Source of the DNA: Candidatus Izemoplasmatales bacterium
GTDB taxonomy: Bacteria; Bacillota_I; Bacilli_A; Izemoplasmatales; Hujiaoplasmataceae
Assembly: GCA_028691335.1 (NCBI GenBank)
Contig: JAQUZK010000097.1
Location: 1-5,768 of the forward strand
Direction: 5' to 3'
Length of the DNA: 5,768 bases
The position numbers and the translations under genes are program-made. Positions within the stretch are counted from its first letter, which is position 1, and the number at the start of each line of letters is the position of its first letter. The notes beneath the pieces were generated by a model. The model had not been told where the DNA came from. It was given only the letters and a program-made list of their open reading frames with translations, and did not search any database. Below are positions 1 through 5,306 of this stretch, one piece after another.

Positions 1-294
1 GTTTTAAGAGCCTTGGGTGCTAGAAAAAAAGATATATCTAGAGTATTTAACTCAGAAAATCTTATTATCGGATTAGCTGCTGGATTGGTTGGAATAATAG
101 TCAGTATTTTGTTAATTATTCCGATAAATATTATAATTGAAAATTTAGCAGATATGCCAAATGTCGCTAAGTTAGCTCCACTACATATGATTGTATTAAT
201 TTTGATAAGTGTTTTTCTAGCGTACATCGCAGGATTTATTCCTGCAAGGATGGCTTCAAAGAAAGACCCAGTTATTGCATTAAGGACAGAGTAA
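1..294 (+). CDS. ABC transporter permease, FtsX/MacB family, C-terminal fragment
   Basis: The frame is open from the first base of the window to a TAA stop, so this is the last 97 residues of a gene that begins upstream. It starts VLRALGARKKDIS, the motif that directly precedes the last membrane segments in FtsX/MacB-type permeases (ALGA.K.DI). Two hydrophobic segments follow, at about residues 21-46 and 60-80, and the end is the family's typical PARMASKKDPVIALRTE-like tail (PAR..A..DP..ALR.E). In this family the permease pairs with an ATPase, either separate or fused, and moves lipoproteins, peptides or drugs or acts on cell-wall hydrolases. The substrate cannot be told from this tail. An internal TTG at position 13 is not the real start. 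The next gene has its own promoter and this one ends in a hairpin terminator, so it belongs to an upstream unit. Confidence 0.9.
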   Translation, partial: VLRALGARKKDISRVFNSENLIIGLAAGLVGIIVSILLIIPINIIIENLADMPNVAKLAPLHMIVLILISVFLAYIAGFIPARMASKKDPVIALRTE

Positions 295-310
295 AAGTTA
301 TATTATTCAA

Positions 311-339
311 TATACAAAAAAAACCATATATGGTATAAT
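311..339 (+). promoter_or_regulatory. Extended -10 promoter of the SPT/SDR operon
   Basis: A perfect extended -10, TGG-TATAAT, lies at 331-339. A weak -35, TATACA (311-316, 4 of 6 matches to TTGACA), sits 17 bp upstream of TATAAT. Transcription would begin near 345-347, about 45 nt before the ATG at 391. The -10 box lies inside the ascending arm of the terminator hairpin of the preceding gene. Confidence 0.65.
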
Positions 340-376
340 TGCTTACATGTAAAGCAATTTGCCATATATTTTTTTT
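318..376 (+). terminator. Hairpin terminator of the ABC permease unit
   Basis: Two stacked 8-bp stems can form. The outer stem is ATATATGG (326-333) with CCATATAT (362-369). The inner stem is AATTGCTT (337-344) with AAGCAATT (352-359), with a 7-nt loop at 345-351 and a small internal loop between the stems. An A-run at 316-323 faces a T-run at 369-376, which would serve as the U-tract for rightward transcripts. It lies about 30 nt after the permease stop codon. The stems are AT-rich, so the strength is uncertain. Confidence 0.65.
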
Positions 377-384
377 AGGGAGGG
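377..384 (+). promoter_or_regulatory. Strong ribosome binding site for the SPT-like gene
   Basis: AGGGAGGG lies 6 nt before the ATG at 391. It is close to the full anti-Shine-Dalgarno complement and fixes this start codon. It follows directly after the T-run of the hairpin. Confidence 0.85.
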
Positions 385-390
385 CACAAT

Positions 391-1614
391 ATGGATTTAT
401 TTAAAAAATGTGACGACTTTACTTTAGTCGACGAATATAAGAGTCTTGGAATTTATCCTTATTTTCACGCATTAGAAACAAAGCAAGATATCGAAGTATT
501 CATGGAAGGCAAGAGAAGAATCATGATTGGGTCTAACAACTATTTAGGTCTAACAGGAGATTCAAGAGTTATTGAGGCGGGAGTTAAAGCTTTAAAAGAG
601 TTCGGATCTGGAGTTTCTGGTTCGAGATTTTTAAATGGCACATTAACTACACACATAGTGCTTGAAGAGGAACTAGCAGAATTTCTACATAAAGAAGCCT
701 GCGTTACTTTTTCAACTGGATTTCAGAGTAATCTAGGTATCATTTCAGCTATAGCTGGAAGAAATGACTTGATTTTTTGTGATAGAGAAAATCACGCATC
801 TATTTATGATGGCGCAAGACTTTCTTACGCTGAAATGGTAAGATACCAACACAACGATATGGAAGATTTAGAAAAGAAATTGATTAAAGCTGATCCAAAC
901 AAAGGGAAACTAATCGTTACAGATGGAGTTTTTTCTATGAGTGGAGATATTTGTAAACTTCCTGAAATTGTTAAATTGGCAGAAAAGTATAACGCTAGAG
1001 TAATGGTAGATGACGCTCATGGTTTTGGTGTTTTGGGAGAACGTGGTAGAGGAACAGCTGAGTATTTTGGGTTAGAAGATAAAGTTGATATAATTATGGG
1101 TACATTTTCAAAATCATTAGCTAGTTTAGGCGGCTATATGGTAGCTGACAAAAAAGTTGTTGAGTATGTTAAGCATAAATCGAGACCATTTATCTTTTGT
1201 GCCGCAATAACACCATCTAATGCGGCTACTGCTTTGGAAGCATTAAGAATTCTTAAAAACGAACCAGAAAGACCTAAAGCTTTATTAGATATAGCAAAAT
1301 ATGTTAGAACAGGTTTAAAAAGAAAAGGTTTAACAATAATGGAGAACTCTATAGTCCCAATTATTCCTATCTATACTTATTCTATGCTAAGAACAGTTAT
1401 AGCTTGTAAAATATTGTATGAAAAGGGTGTTTATGTCAACCCTGTTTTACCACCAGCAACTCCAGAGGGAGAATGTTTAATAAGAACTTCTTATACTTCT
1501 ACTCATACTGAAGAGCTTATGGATGAAGCTGTTGATATAATAGCTGATGTTTTAAATAATTTACCTGAAGATGATGAATCTTTGATGAGGATGTTAGAAG
1601 AAAAAAATGAGTAA
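391..1614 (+). CDS. spt: Serine palmitoyltransferase-like alpha-oxoamine synthase (PLP enzyme)
   Basis: This is a 407-residue fold-type I PLP enzyme of the alpha-oxoamine synthase family, which condenses an amino acid with an acyl-CoA and releases CO2. Visible landmarks are SNNYLGL (48-54), GSGVSGSRFLNGT (72-84), His135 that stacks on PLP (NHAS), VDDAH with Asp207 and His210, the Schiff-base Lys241 in GTFSKSLASLGG, and a PPATP loop (354-358) followed by Arg365. GTFSKS and PATP are typical of serine palmitoyltransferases. BioF and Kbl usually carry GTLGKA-type motifs and no PATP loop. The spacing His135-Asp207-His210-Lys241 equals that of Sphingomonas SPT (159-231-234-265, recalled from the literature). 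The whole protein resembles Bacteroides SPT in length and wording. Likely reaction: serine plus a long acyl-CoA to 3-ketosphinganine in the cytoplasm. It overlaps the SDR gene by 8 nt. The extra Arg that I recall just before PPATP in the Sphingomonas enzyme is Leu353 here. Substrate choice is inferred: family certain, SPT likely. Confidence 0.8.
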   Translation: MDLFKKCDDFTLVDEYKSLGIYPYFHALETKQDIEVFMEGKRRIMIGSNNYLGLTGDSRVIEAGVKALKEFGSGVSGSRFLNGTLTTHIVLEEELAEFLHKEACVTFSTGFQSNLGIISAIAGRNDLIFCDRENHASIYDGARLSYAEMVRYQHNDMEDLEKKLIKADPNKGKLIVTDGVFSMSGDICKLPEIVKLAEKYNARVMVDDAHGFGVLGERGRGTAEYFGLEDKVDIIMGTFSKSLASLGGYMVADKKVVEYVKHKSRPFIFCAAITPSNAATALEALRILKNEPERPKALLDIAKYVRTGLKRKGLTIMENSIVPIIPIYTYSMLRTVIACKILYEKGVYVNPVLPPATPEGECLIRTSYTSTHTEELMDEAVDIIADVLNNLPEDDESLMRMLEEKNE

Positions 1615-2401
1615 AACTGTTGTCATATCTGGAGCTTCTAGCGGTATTGGCTTTTCTACAGCTCAGTTTTTACACGCAAAAGGTTATAAAGTAATAGGGA
1701 TATCTAGAAGTTATCCAAAAGAAGAATATAGTTTTCATTACTATTTATGCGATATAACAAACGAAGTAGAAGTTGTTGAACTTTCAAAAAAGATTGGTAA
1801 GGATTATGAATCGATAGATTGTTTAATTAACTGTGCTGGTATGGGCGTATCGGGTGCTGTTGAACATAGTAGTTATGAGGAAGTTAAAAAGATATTTTCT
1901 GTTAATGTTTTTGGCCATTTCTTATTAACGAAGAATTTAATACCATTGTTAAGAAAAAATAAGAATACTAAAATAATCAATATCGGGTCAGTAGCAGGAG
2001 AGTTAATTATCCCTTTCCAAACATTTTATTCAATGACAAAGGCAGCTATTAGTGCTTTTACTGAAGGATTAAGAATAGAGTTAGAACCATTTAATATTCA
2101 AGTATCGACTGTTTTACCAGGTGATATAAAAACTGGATTTACTAAGAACAGGGAAATGCCTTTAGTGATTGAAGATAGTTTATATGGAGAAAGAATAAAT
2201 AATTCACTTAAAAGAATGGCAAAAGATGAAGAAAATGGAATGAGTCCAATTTCAGTTTCTAAGGTTATTTATAAGTTAATTAATAAAAAAAGAATGCCAA
2301 TCTCTAAAACAGTAGGGTTTACGTATAAGTCTTTTGTATTTTTGAATAGAGTTTTACCTAAAAGATTGGTAAATTTCATAATAAAAAAAATGTATGGTTA
2401 A
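1607..2401 (+). CDS. Short-chain dehydrogenase/reductase, probable 3-ketosphinganine reductase
   Basis: This is a 264-residue classical SDR. The nucleotide loop is GASSGIG (9-15). Arg34 at the end of the second strand (ISRS) suggests NADPH. Also present are Asp49 (CDIT), NCAG (75-78), and the catalytic set Asn100, Ser128, Tyr141 and Lys145 (YSMTK), followed by PGD (171-173). The last 30 residues are basic and hydrophobic (LPKRLVNFIIKKMYG), a tail that could contact the membrane. The ATG lies inside the end of the SPT-like gene, with an 8-nt overlap and a modest upstream purine run (AGAAG), so translation is probably coupled. Classical SDRs are versatile, and the sequence alone does not name a substrate. 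The tight pairing with an SPT-like enzyme makes NADPH-dependent reduction of 3-ketosphinganine to sphinganine the best inference, as done by KDSR in eukaryotes. It is not the extended-SDR or zinc-type threonine dehydrogenase that accompanies kbl. Confidence 0.7.
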   Translation: MSKTVVISGASSGIGFSTAQFLHAKGYKVIGISRSYPKEEYSFHYYLCDITNEVEVVELSKKIGKDYESIDCLINCAGMGVSGAVEHSSYEEVKKIFSVNVFGHFLLTKNLIPLLRKNKNTKIINIGSVAGELIIPFQTFYSMTKAAISAFTEGLRIELEPFNIQVSTVLPGDIKTGFTKNREMPLVIEDSLYGERINNSLKRMAKDEENGMSPISVSKVIYKLINKKRMPISKTVGFTYKSFVFLNRVLPKRLVNFIIKKMYG

Positions 2402-2414
2402 TTCATACATTTTT
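2386..2414 (+). terminator. AT-rich hairpin terminator of the SPT/SDR operon
   Basis: AAAAATGTATG (2386-2396) pairs perfectly with CATACATTTTT (2404-2414) over 11 bp around a 7-nt loop. The stem spans the SDR stop codon (2399-2401). The descending arm ends in a T-run that continues as TTTTTAATTTG. The low GC of the stem makes termination probably leaky. Confidence 0.6.
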
Positions 2415-2429
2415 AATTTGTGTTATAAT
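2402..2429 (+). promoter_or_regulatory. Extended -10 promoter of the 2-hydroxyacid dehydrogenase gene
   Basis: TGT-TATAAT lies at 2421-2429, with a possible -35 TTCATA (2402-2407, 4 of 6) 16 bp upstream. The start site would be near 2436-2437, giving a short leader of about 20 nt before the ATG at 2455. As at the SPT operon, the promoter overlaps the terminator of the gene before it. Confidence 0.6.
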
Positions 2430-2440
2430 AATTTTTAAGA

Positions 2441-2448
2441 AAGAGGTG
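2441..2448 (+). promoter_or_regulatory. Ribosome binding site that sets the dehydrogenase start at 2455
   Basis: AAGAGGTG lies 6 nt before ATG at 2455. A longer frame could begin at the GTG at 2446, but that GTG is part of this Shine-Dalgarno sequence and has no ribosome site of its own, so the ATG is preferred. Confidence 0.85.
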
Positions 2449-2454
2449 TGGGTT

Positions 2455-3372
2455 ATGAAAGTATTTATTGATAAAAAAATGTTTGGTAGAGATAATTATC
2501 AAAGTTTATTAGATGAATTTGAACAAGTTGATTTTATTGAAAATTTAGATGATAATGAAGTTGAAGTTATGATTGTAATGAATTCTACGATAAAAAACCT
2601 TGATTTCAAAAAATATAGAAACTTAAAGTGGATTCAATTACTAATGGCAGGTTTTGATAATGTAAATATAGAAGAAATTAAGAAACAAGAAATTATGATT
2701 AGCAATGCTAGAGATATTTTTTCTATATCAATCGCAGAAGATGTATTTTCTAAAATTTTGTATTTTAATAGAAATACTAAATATTATCTAGATTCTATGA
2801 AATCAAAAAAATGGGAACCAATAAAAAAAGAACCAGAAATTTTCAAATCAATCGTTGGTATTTTAGGGACTGGATCTATAGGCCAAGAAATAGCAAAAAG
2901 AATGAAAGCTTTTGGTGCACAAAAAGTATTAGGATATAAGAGAACTAAATCTTCTGTTCCTTTTTTTGATGAAATATTTACTGATGATGAAGGTTTAGAT
3001 TATTTAATTAAGAATTCTGATTATTTAATACTAGCTTTACCATTAAATGATGAAACAATTAAAATATTAGATTCTAGAAGAATCACTCTTATGAAATCAA
3101 ACGCTCTTTTAATTAATATTGCTAGAGGTGACGTGATTGATCAAGAAGCTTTAATAGAAGCTCTAAAACATAAACAAATTAGAGGTGCTGGTTTAGATGT
3201 TACAAGCCCAGAACCCTTACCAAAAACAAGTGAATTATGGAACTTAGATAATGTATTCATAACACCGCATAACGCATCAAGTAGTCCTTATATGAAGGAT
3301 AGATTGTATGAGATGACTAGGATAAATCTTTATAAGTACCTGAAAGCTGAGAAACCAAATTATATTTTATAA
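2455..3372 (+). CDS. D-isomer-specific 2-hydroxyacid dehydrogenase family protein
   Basis: This 305-residue protein interconverts a 2-keto acid and its D-2-hydroxy acid with NAD(P)H in the cytoplasm. The N-terminal part (about 1-95) is the substrate lobe with the family's W-I-Q/MAGFDN-type segment (59-69). The Rossmann lobe begins with GILGTGSIG (135-143). Catalytic Arg224 (NIARGD), Glu253 (SPEP) and His272 (TPHNAS) are all present, as is Asp248 in GAGLDV. After the second strand the usual acidic residue is replaced by YKRTK (161-165), which favours NADPH and resembles glyoxylate/hydroxypyruvate reductase-like members rather than NAD-dependent D-lactate dehydrogenases. The substrate is unknown. 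The gene has its own promoter after a terminator, so a link with the upstream SPT/SDR operon is positional only. Family assignment is firm. Confidence 0.93.
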   Translation: MKVFIDKKMFGRDNYQSLLDEFEQVDFIENLDDNEVEVMIVMNSTIKNLDFKKYRNLKWIQLLMAGFDNVNIEEIKKQEIMISNARDIFSISIAEDVFSKILYFNRNTKYYLDSMKSKKWEPIKKEPEIFKSIVGILGTGSIGQEIAKRMKAFGAQKVLGYKRTKSSVPFFDEIFTDDEGLDYLIKNSDYLILALPLNDETIKILDSRRITLMKSNALLINIARGDVIDQEALIEALKHKQIRGAGLDVTSPEPLPKTSELWNLDNVFITPHNASSSPYMKDRLYEMTRINLYKYLKAEKPNYIL

Positions 3373-3377
3373 AAAAT

Positions 3378-3401
3378 TAGAGGTGAAATATTTCACCTCT
3401 A
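3378..3401. terminator. Shared palindromic terminator between convergent genes
   Basis: A perfect 24-nt palindrome with arms TAGAGGTGAAAT and ATTTCACCTCTA lies between the rightward dehydrogenase (stop at 3372) and the leftward peroxidase (stop codon at 3407). Read leftward it is followed by AATTTTTT, a good U-tract. Read rightward it is followed by the poorer TCTTATTAT. It therefore probably serves both genes but works better for the peroxidase. Confidence 0.85.
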
Positions 3402-3406
3402 TCTTA

Positions 3407-3928
3407 TTATAATAATCTTTCGATAACTTCTGATAAATCTTCTGGTTTTGTCTTCGAGGCATATCTTCCAAAAACATTACCTTTTCTATCGATTATGAAT
3501 TTTGTAAAGTTCCATTTAATGTTTGAACTACTAATTTTATCAATAATTGAAGCTTGTTTGGATTCATTTCCTGGTTCTTCATCGTTGGGTTTTATTTTCT
3601 TTAAATACTTGTATAGGTCAATTGCATCATCGCCATTTACTTTTATTTTAGCGAATGTTTCAAATGTTGTATGATAATTTACTTGGCAAAAACCTGCAAG
3701 TTCTTCATCAGTTCCTGGAGCTTGATTCATAAATTGATTACATGGTAGATCAATTACTTCAAAACCTTTGTTTTTGTATTTTTCATATAATTCTTGAATT
3801 CCTTTGTATTGTGGTGTATAACCGCATTTCGTAGCCGAGTTAAAAATTAATAATACCTTGCCTTCATATTTACTTAGAGTTACATCTTTTCTTTCTATGT
3901 TTTTTATAGAAAAATCATAAATTGACAT
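3407..3928 (-). CDS. gpx: Glutathione peroxidase family protein, cysteine type, probably thioredoxin-dependent
   Basis: This 173-residue thioredoxin-fold peroxidase reduces hydrogen peroxide and organic or lipid hydroperoxides. The catalytic tetrad is complete: peroxidatic Cys35 in NSATKCGYTPQY, Gln65 in LPCNQF, and Trp139-Asn140 in WNFTKF. Cys replaces selenocysteine. A further Cys81 (GFCQVNY) lies 46 residues after Cys35, the same spacing as Cys36/Cys82 of yeast Gpx3. This suggests a disulfide mechanism recycled by thioredoxin rather than glutathione, which many low-GC Gram-positives lack. No signal peptide is seen, so it is cytoplasmic. A longer frame begins at 3949, but the ATG at 3928 is chosen because AAGAGGTGAT sits just before it and the likely promoter lies over the upstream ATG. 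It lies 56 nt after the transporter gene with no terminator between, so some read-through is possible. Confidence 0.93.
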   Translation of the reverse strand: MSIYDFSIKNIERKDVTLSKYEGKVLLIFNSATKCGYTPQYKGIQELYEKYKNKGFEVIDLPCNQFMNQAPGTDEELAGFCQVNYHTTFETFAKIKVNGDDAIDLYKYLKKIKPNDEEPGNESKQASIIDKISSSNIKWNFTKFIIDRKGNVFGRYASKTKPEDLSEVIERLL

Positions 3929-3931
3929 TAT

Positions 3932-3941
3932 ATCACCTCTT
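3932..3941 (-). promoter_or_regulatory. Ribosome binding site that sets the peroxidase start at 3928
   Basis: On the minus strand AAGAGGTGAT is centred about 8 nt before ATG at 3928. The alternative ATG at 3949 adds seven residues (MSVRGDI) that encode this Shine-Dalgarno sequence itself, so the shorter protein is preferred. Confidence 0.85.
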
Positions 3942-3947
3942 ACACTC

Positions 3948-3956
3948 ATTCTATCA
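3948..3956 (-). promoter_or_regulatory. Possible extended -10 promoter of the peroxidase gene
   Basis: On the minus strand TGA-TAGAAT (5 of 6 matches to TATAAT, with the TGn extension) lies about 20 nt upstream of the ATG at 3928. The start site would be near 3941, leaving a very short leader. No convincing -35 is seen about 17 bp upstream, so the assignment is tentative. Confidence 0.4.
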
Positions 3957-3984
3957 TAAATAGTAATTGTTAGAAAATGATTTG

Positions 3985-5193
3985 CTAGGAATTATTCATA
4001 TCATTATTCTTTTTTATTCTAATATAAACAATGATCATCAATACTAAACCAATGAAAATCATTAAAGCTGAAAAGTCAAAAACATAAATTGGTTTTAATT
4101 CATACAGAAATCCAGCTATTAAAGGACCGATAATCATACCTATTGAATAAAATGATTGTCTAATCCCCATAATAGAACTATAGAATCCTCTGTTTGCGTT
4201 ATCCGCAATAAAGTTTTGTTCTAAAGGTTGATAAATTGATCTGCCTATAATGAAAATCATATAGACTGTATAAACTAGGAGAATAAAATTATTTCCTCTA
4301 AATACATAAATGATTGCAAAGATACTGATAATTTGTGTGATAATCATTATTAAAAGGTTTTTTCGAAGTTTAACAATAAATGGTACTATTAATACGCTGG
4401 TAGCTATTGATACTACCCCTGTAACAAAAACAAAATTACCGATATCGCCAGAACTATAACCTAAATCATCAAAATACACATCTAAATATTTGGAAAGGTT
4501 AGTTATTGATATACTAATAAAAGTTAAGGAGATAAGGAATAAAACAAGATTAAATTTTATATTTTTGATATTTTTAAAACTGTCAATAAAAGAAGGTTTT
4601 TGCTCAGCCTTATTTAAAACATCTTTTTCACTAATCAAAATATAAACATTTATGGAGTGTAAAATATTTAGTAAACCTTGTATGAAAAATACATTTCTTA
4701 AATCATCTGTATTTAGAATTTGTACTAGATAGTCATTGGTACTTATAAATCCGCCTAAAGCATAACCAACACTACCACCAAGAGCTAAACCAGCAGCTAG
4801 CCACGCTAAATGTTTGGCTCTTGATTCAGGCTTACTAACCTCAATCATATGAGATACAAACAAGGTCATTGAACTAGCGACTCCAAATCCGCTTAGAAAT
4901 CTAAAAAAGACCATCCAATACATGTTGTTTGAAAAGCCAAATCCGAATTGTCCAATGCTATATAATAATAAGCCTATTGCCATAATAGTGCTTTTTTTCC
5001 TTCTATCAGCAATAATACCCCAAATAGGGGCTCCAACCATTAAGCCGAAACTCATTGTTGCGTAGAAAAAACCAAACATATAGTCTGGAATCTCAAGGCT
5101 TCTAACAAACGCGGGAGTTACAGGATGTCCTAAGTTGTGAATAACACCTTGAATGAAGTATAAAATTATTACTGTTATAAAAGCTTTTTTCAT
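3985..5193 (-). CDS. Major facilitator superfamily transporter, drug-efflux type
   Basis: This is a 402-residue integral membrane protein with about twelve hydrophobic helices, near residues 4-20, 38-62, 70-86, 92-114, 127-150, 166-187, 214-235, 250-272, 279-298, 301-322, 338-363 and 368-392. The cytoplasmic loop between helices 2 and 3 carries the MFS motif A (GIIADRRKK, 59-67, with Asp63-Arg64). Helix 5 has a Gly-rich antiporter-like motif (GLALGGSVGYALGG, 135-148). A hydrophilic central loop (188-212) separates the two six-helix halves. These features fit a proton-driven exporter of the DHA1 drug-efflux group, but the substrate cannot be read from the sequence, and uptake of a metabolite is not excluded. 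The start ATG follows AGGTGAT on the minus strand. The gene has its own promoter. The C-terminus is short and polar (IKKNNDMNNS). Confidence 0.92.
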   Translation of the reverse strand: MKKAFITVIILYFIQGVIHNLGHPVTPAFVRSLEIPDYMFGFFYATMSFGLMVGAPIWGIIADRRKKSTIMAIGLLLYSIGQFGFGFSNNMYWMVFFRFLSGFGVASSMTLFVSHMIEVSKPESRAKHLAWLAAGLALGGSVGYALGGFISTNDYLVQILNTDDLRNVFFIQGLLNILHSINVYILISEKDVLNKAEQKPSFIDSFKNIKNIKFNLVLFLISLTFISISITNLSKYLDVYFDDLGYSSGDIGNFVFVTGVVSIATSVLIVPFIVKLRKNLLIMIITQIISIFAIIYVFRGNNFILLVYTVYMIFIIGRSIYQPLEQNFIADNANRGFYSSIMGIRQSFYSIGMIIGPLIAGFLYELKPIYVFDFSALMIFIGLVLMIIVYIRIKKNNDMNNS

Positions 5194-5217
5194 TGTATCA
5201 CCTATTATTTTCCATAA

Positions 5218-5236
5218 TAATTATAACTTATAATTA
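5218..5236. repeat. Inverted repeat over the -10 box of the transporter promoter
   Basis: TAATTATAA and TTATAATTA flank a single central C, a perfect 9+1+9 palindrome that covers the -10 TATAAT. Its position would suit a repressor operator, but in such AT-rich DNA a repeat of this size can arise by chance. Confidence 0.3.
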
Positions 5237-5247
5237 AAAGATTTGAA
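5220..5247 (-). promoter_or_regulatory. Promoter of the MFS transporter gene
   Basis: On the minus strand TATAAT (5220-5225) has TTCAAA (5242-5247, 4 of 6 matches to TTGACA) 16 bp upstream. Transcription would start near 5213, about 20 nt before the ATG at 5193. The -10 lies inside an imperfectly centred palindrome at 5218-5236. Confidence 0.6.
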
Positions 5248-5256
5248 AATGATATG

Positions 5257-5296
5257 AAAAAAATATAAAAGGGGAAAAAATTTTGCCCCTTTTATA
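5257..5296 (-). terminator. Rho-independent terminator of the PEP carboxykinase gene
   Basis: An 11-bp stem forms between TATAAAAGGGG (5264-5274) and CCCCTTTTATA (5286-5296) with an 11-nt loop. Read leftward, the stem is followed by seven T residues (5257-5263), a classical U-tract. It begins 10 nt after the stop codon and should isolate the gene from the transporter downstream. Confidence 0.88.
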
Positions 5297-5306
5297 ATAT
5301 TGGTAA

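Noticed and set aside
391..1614. Annotation as biotin synthesis BioF or threonine-degradation Kbl
   Set aside because: The lysine motif GTFSKS and the PPATP loop fit SPT better, no bio genes are adjacent, and the partner gene is a classical SDR rather than a threonine dehydrogenase.
2446..2454. Upstream GTG start for the 2-hydroxyacid dehydrogenase
   Set aside because: The GTG is part of the Shine-Dalgarno sequence AAGAGGTG that serves the ATG at 2455.
2455..3372. 2-hydroxyacid dehydrogenase as a third enzyme of the sphingoid operon, for example for 2-hydroxy acyl chains
   Set aside because: A terminator and an independent promoter separate it from the SDR, and the family acts mainly on small, soluble keto acids.
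3378..3401. Terminator arm TCACCTCT as an antisense regulator of the peroxidase ribosome site AGAGGTGA
   Set aside because: The match follows from the shared Shine-Dalgarno-like sequence found before several genes here, and the arm is locked in a strong hairpin.
3929..3949. Upstream ATG start for the peroxidase
   Set aside because: The extra residues encode the ribosome binding site, and the likely promoter -10 overlaps this ATG, so it is probably not in the transcript.
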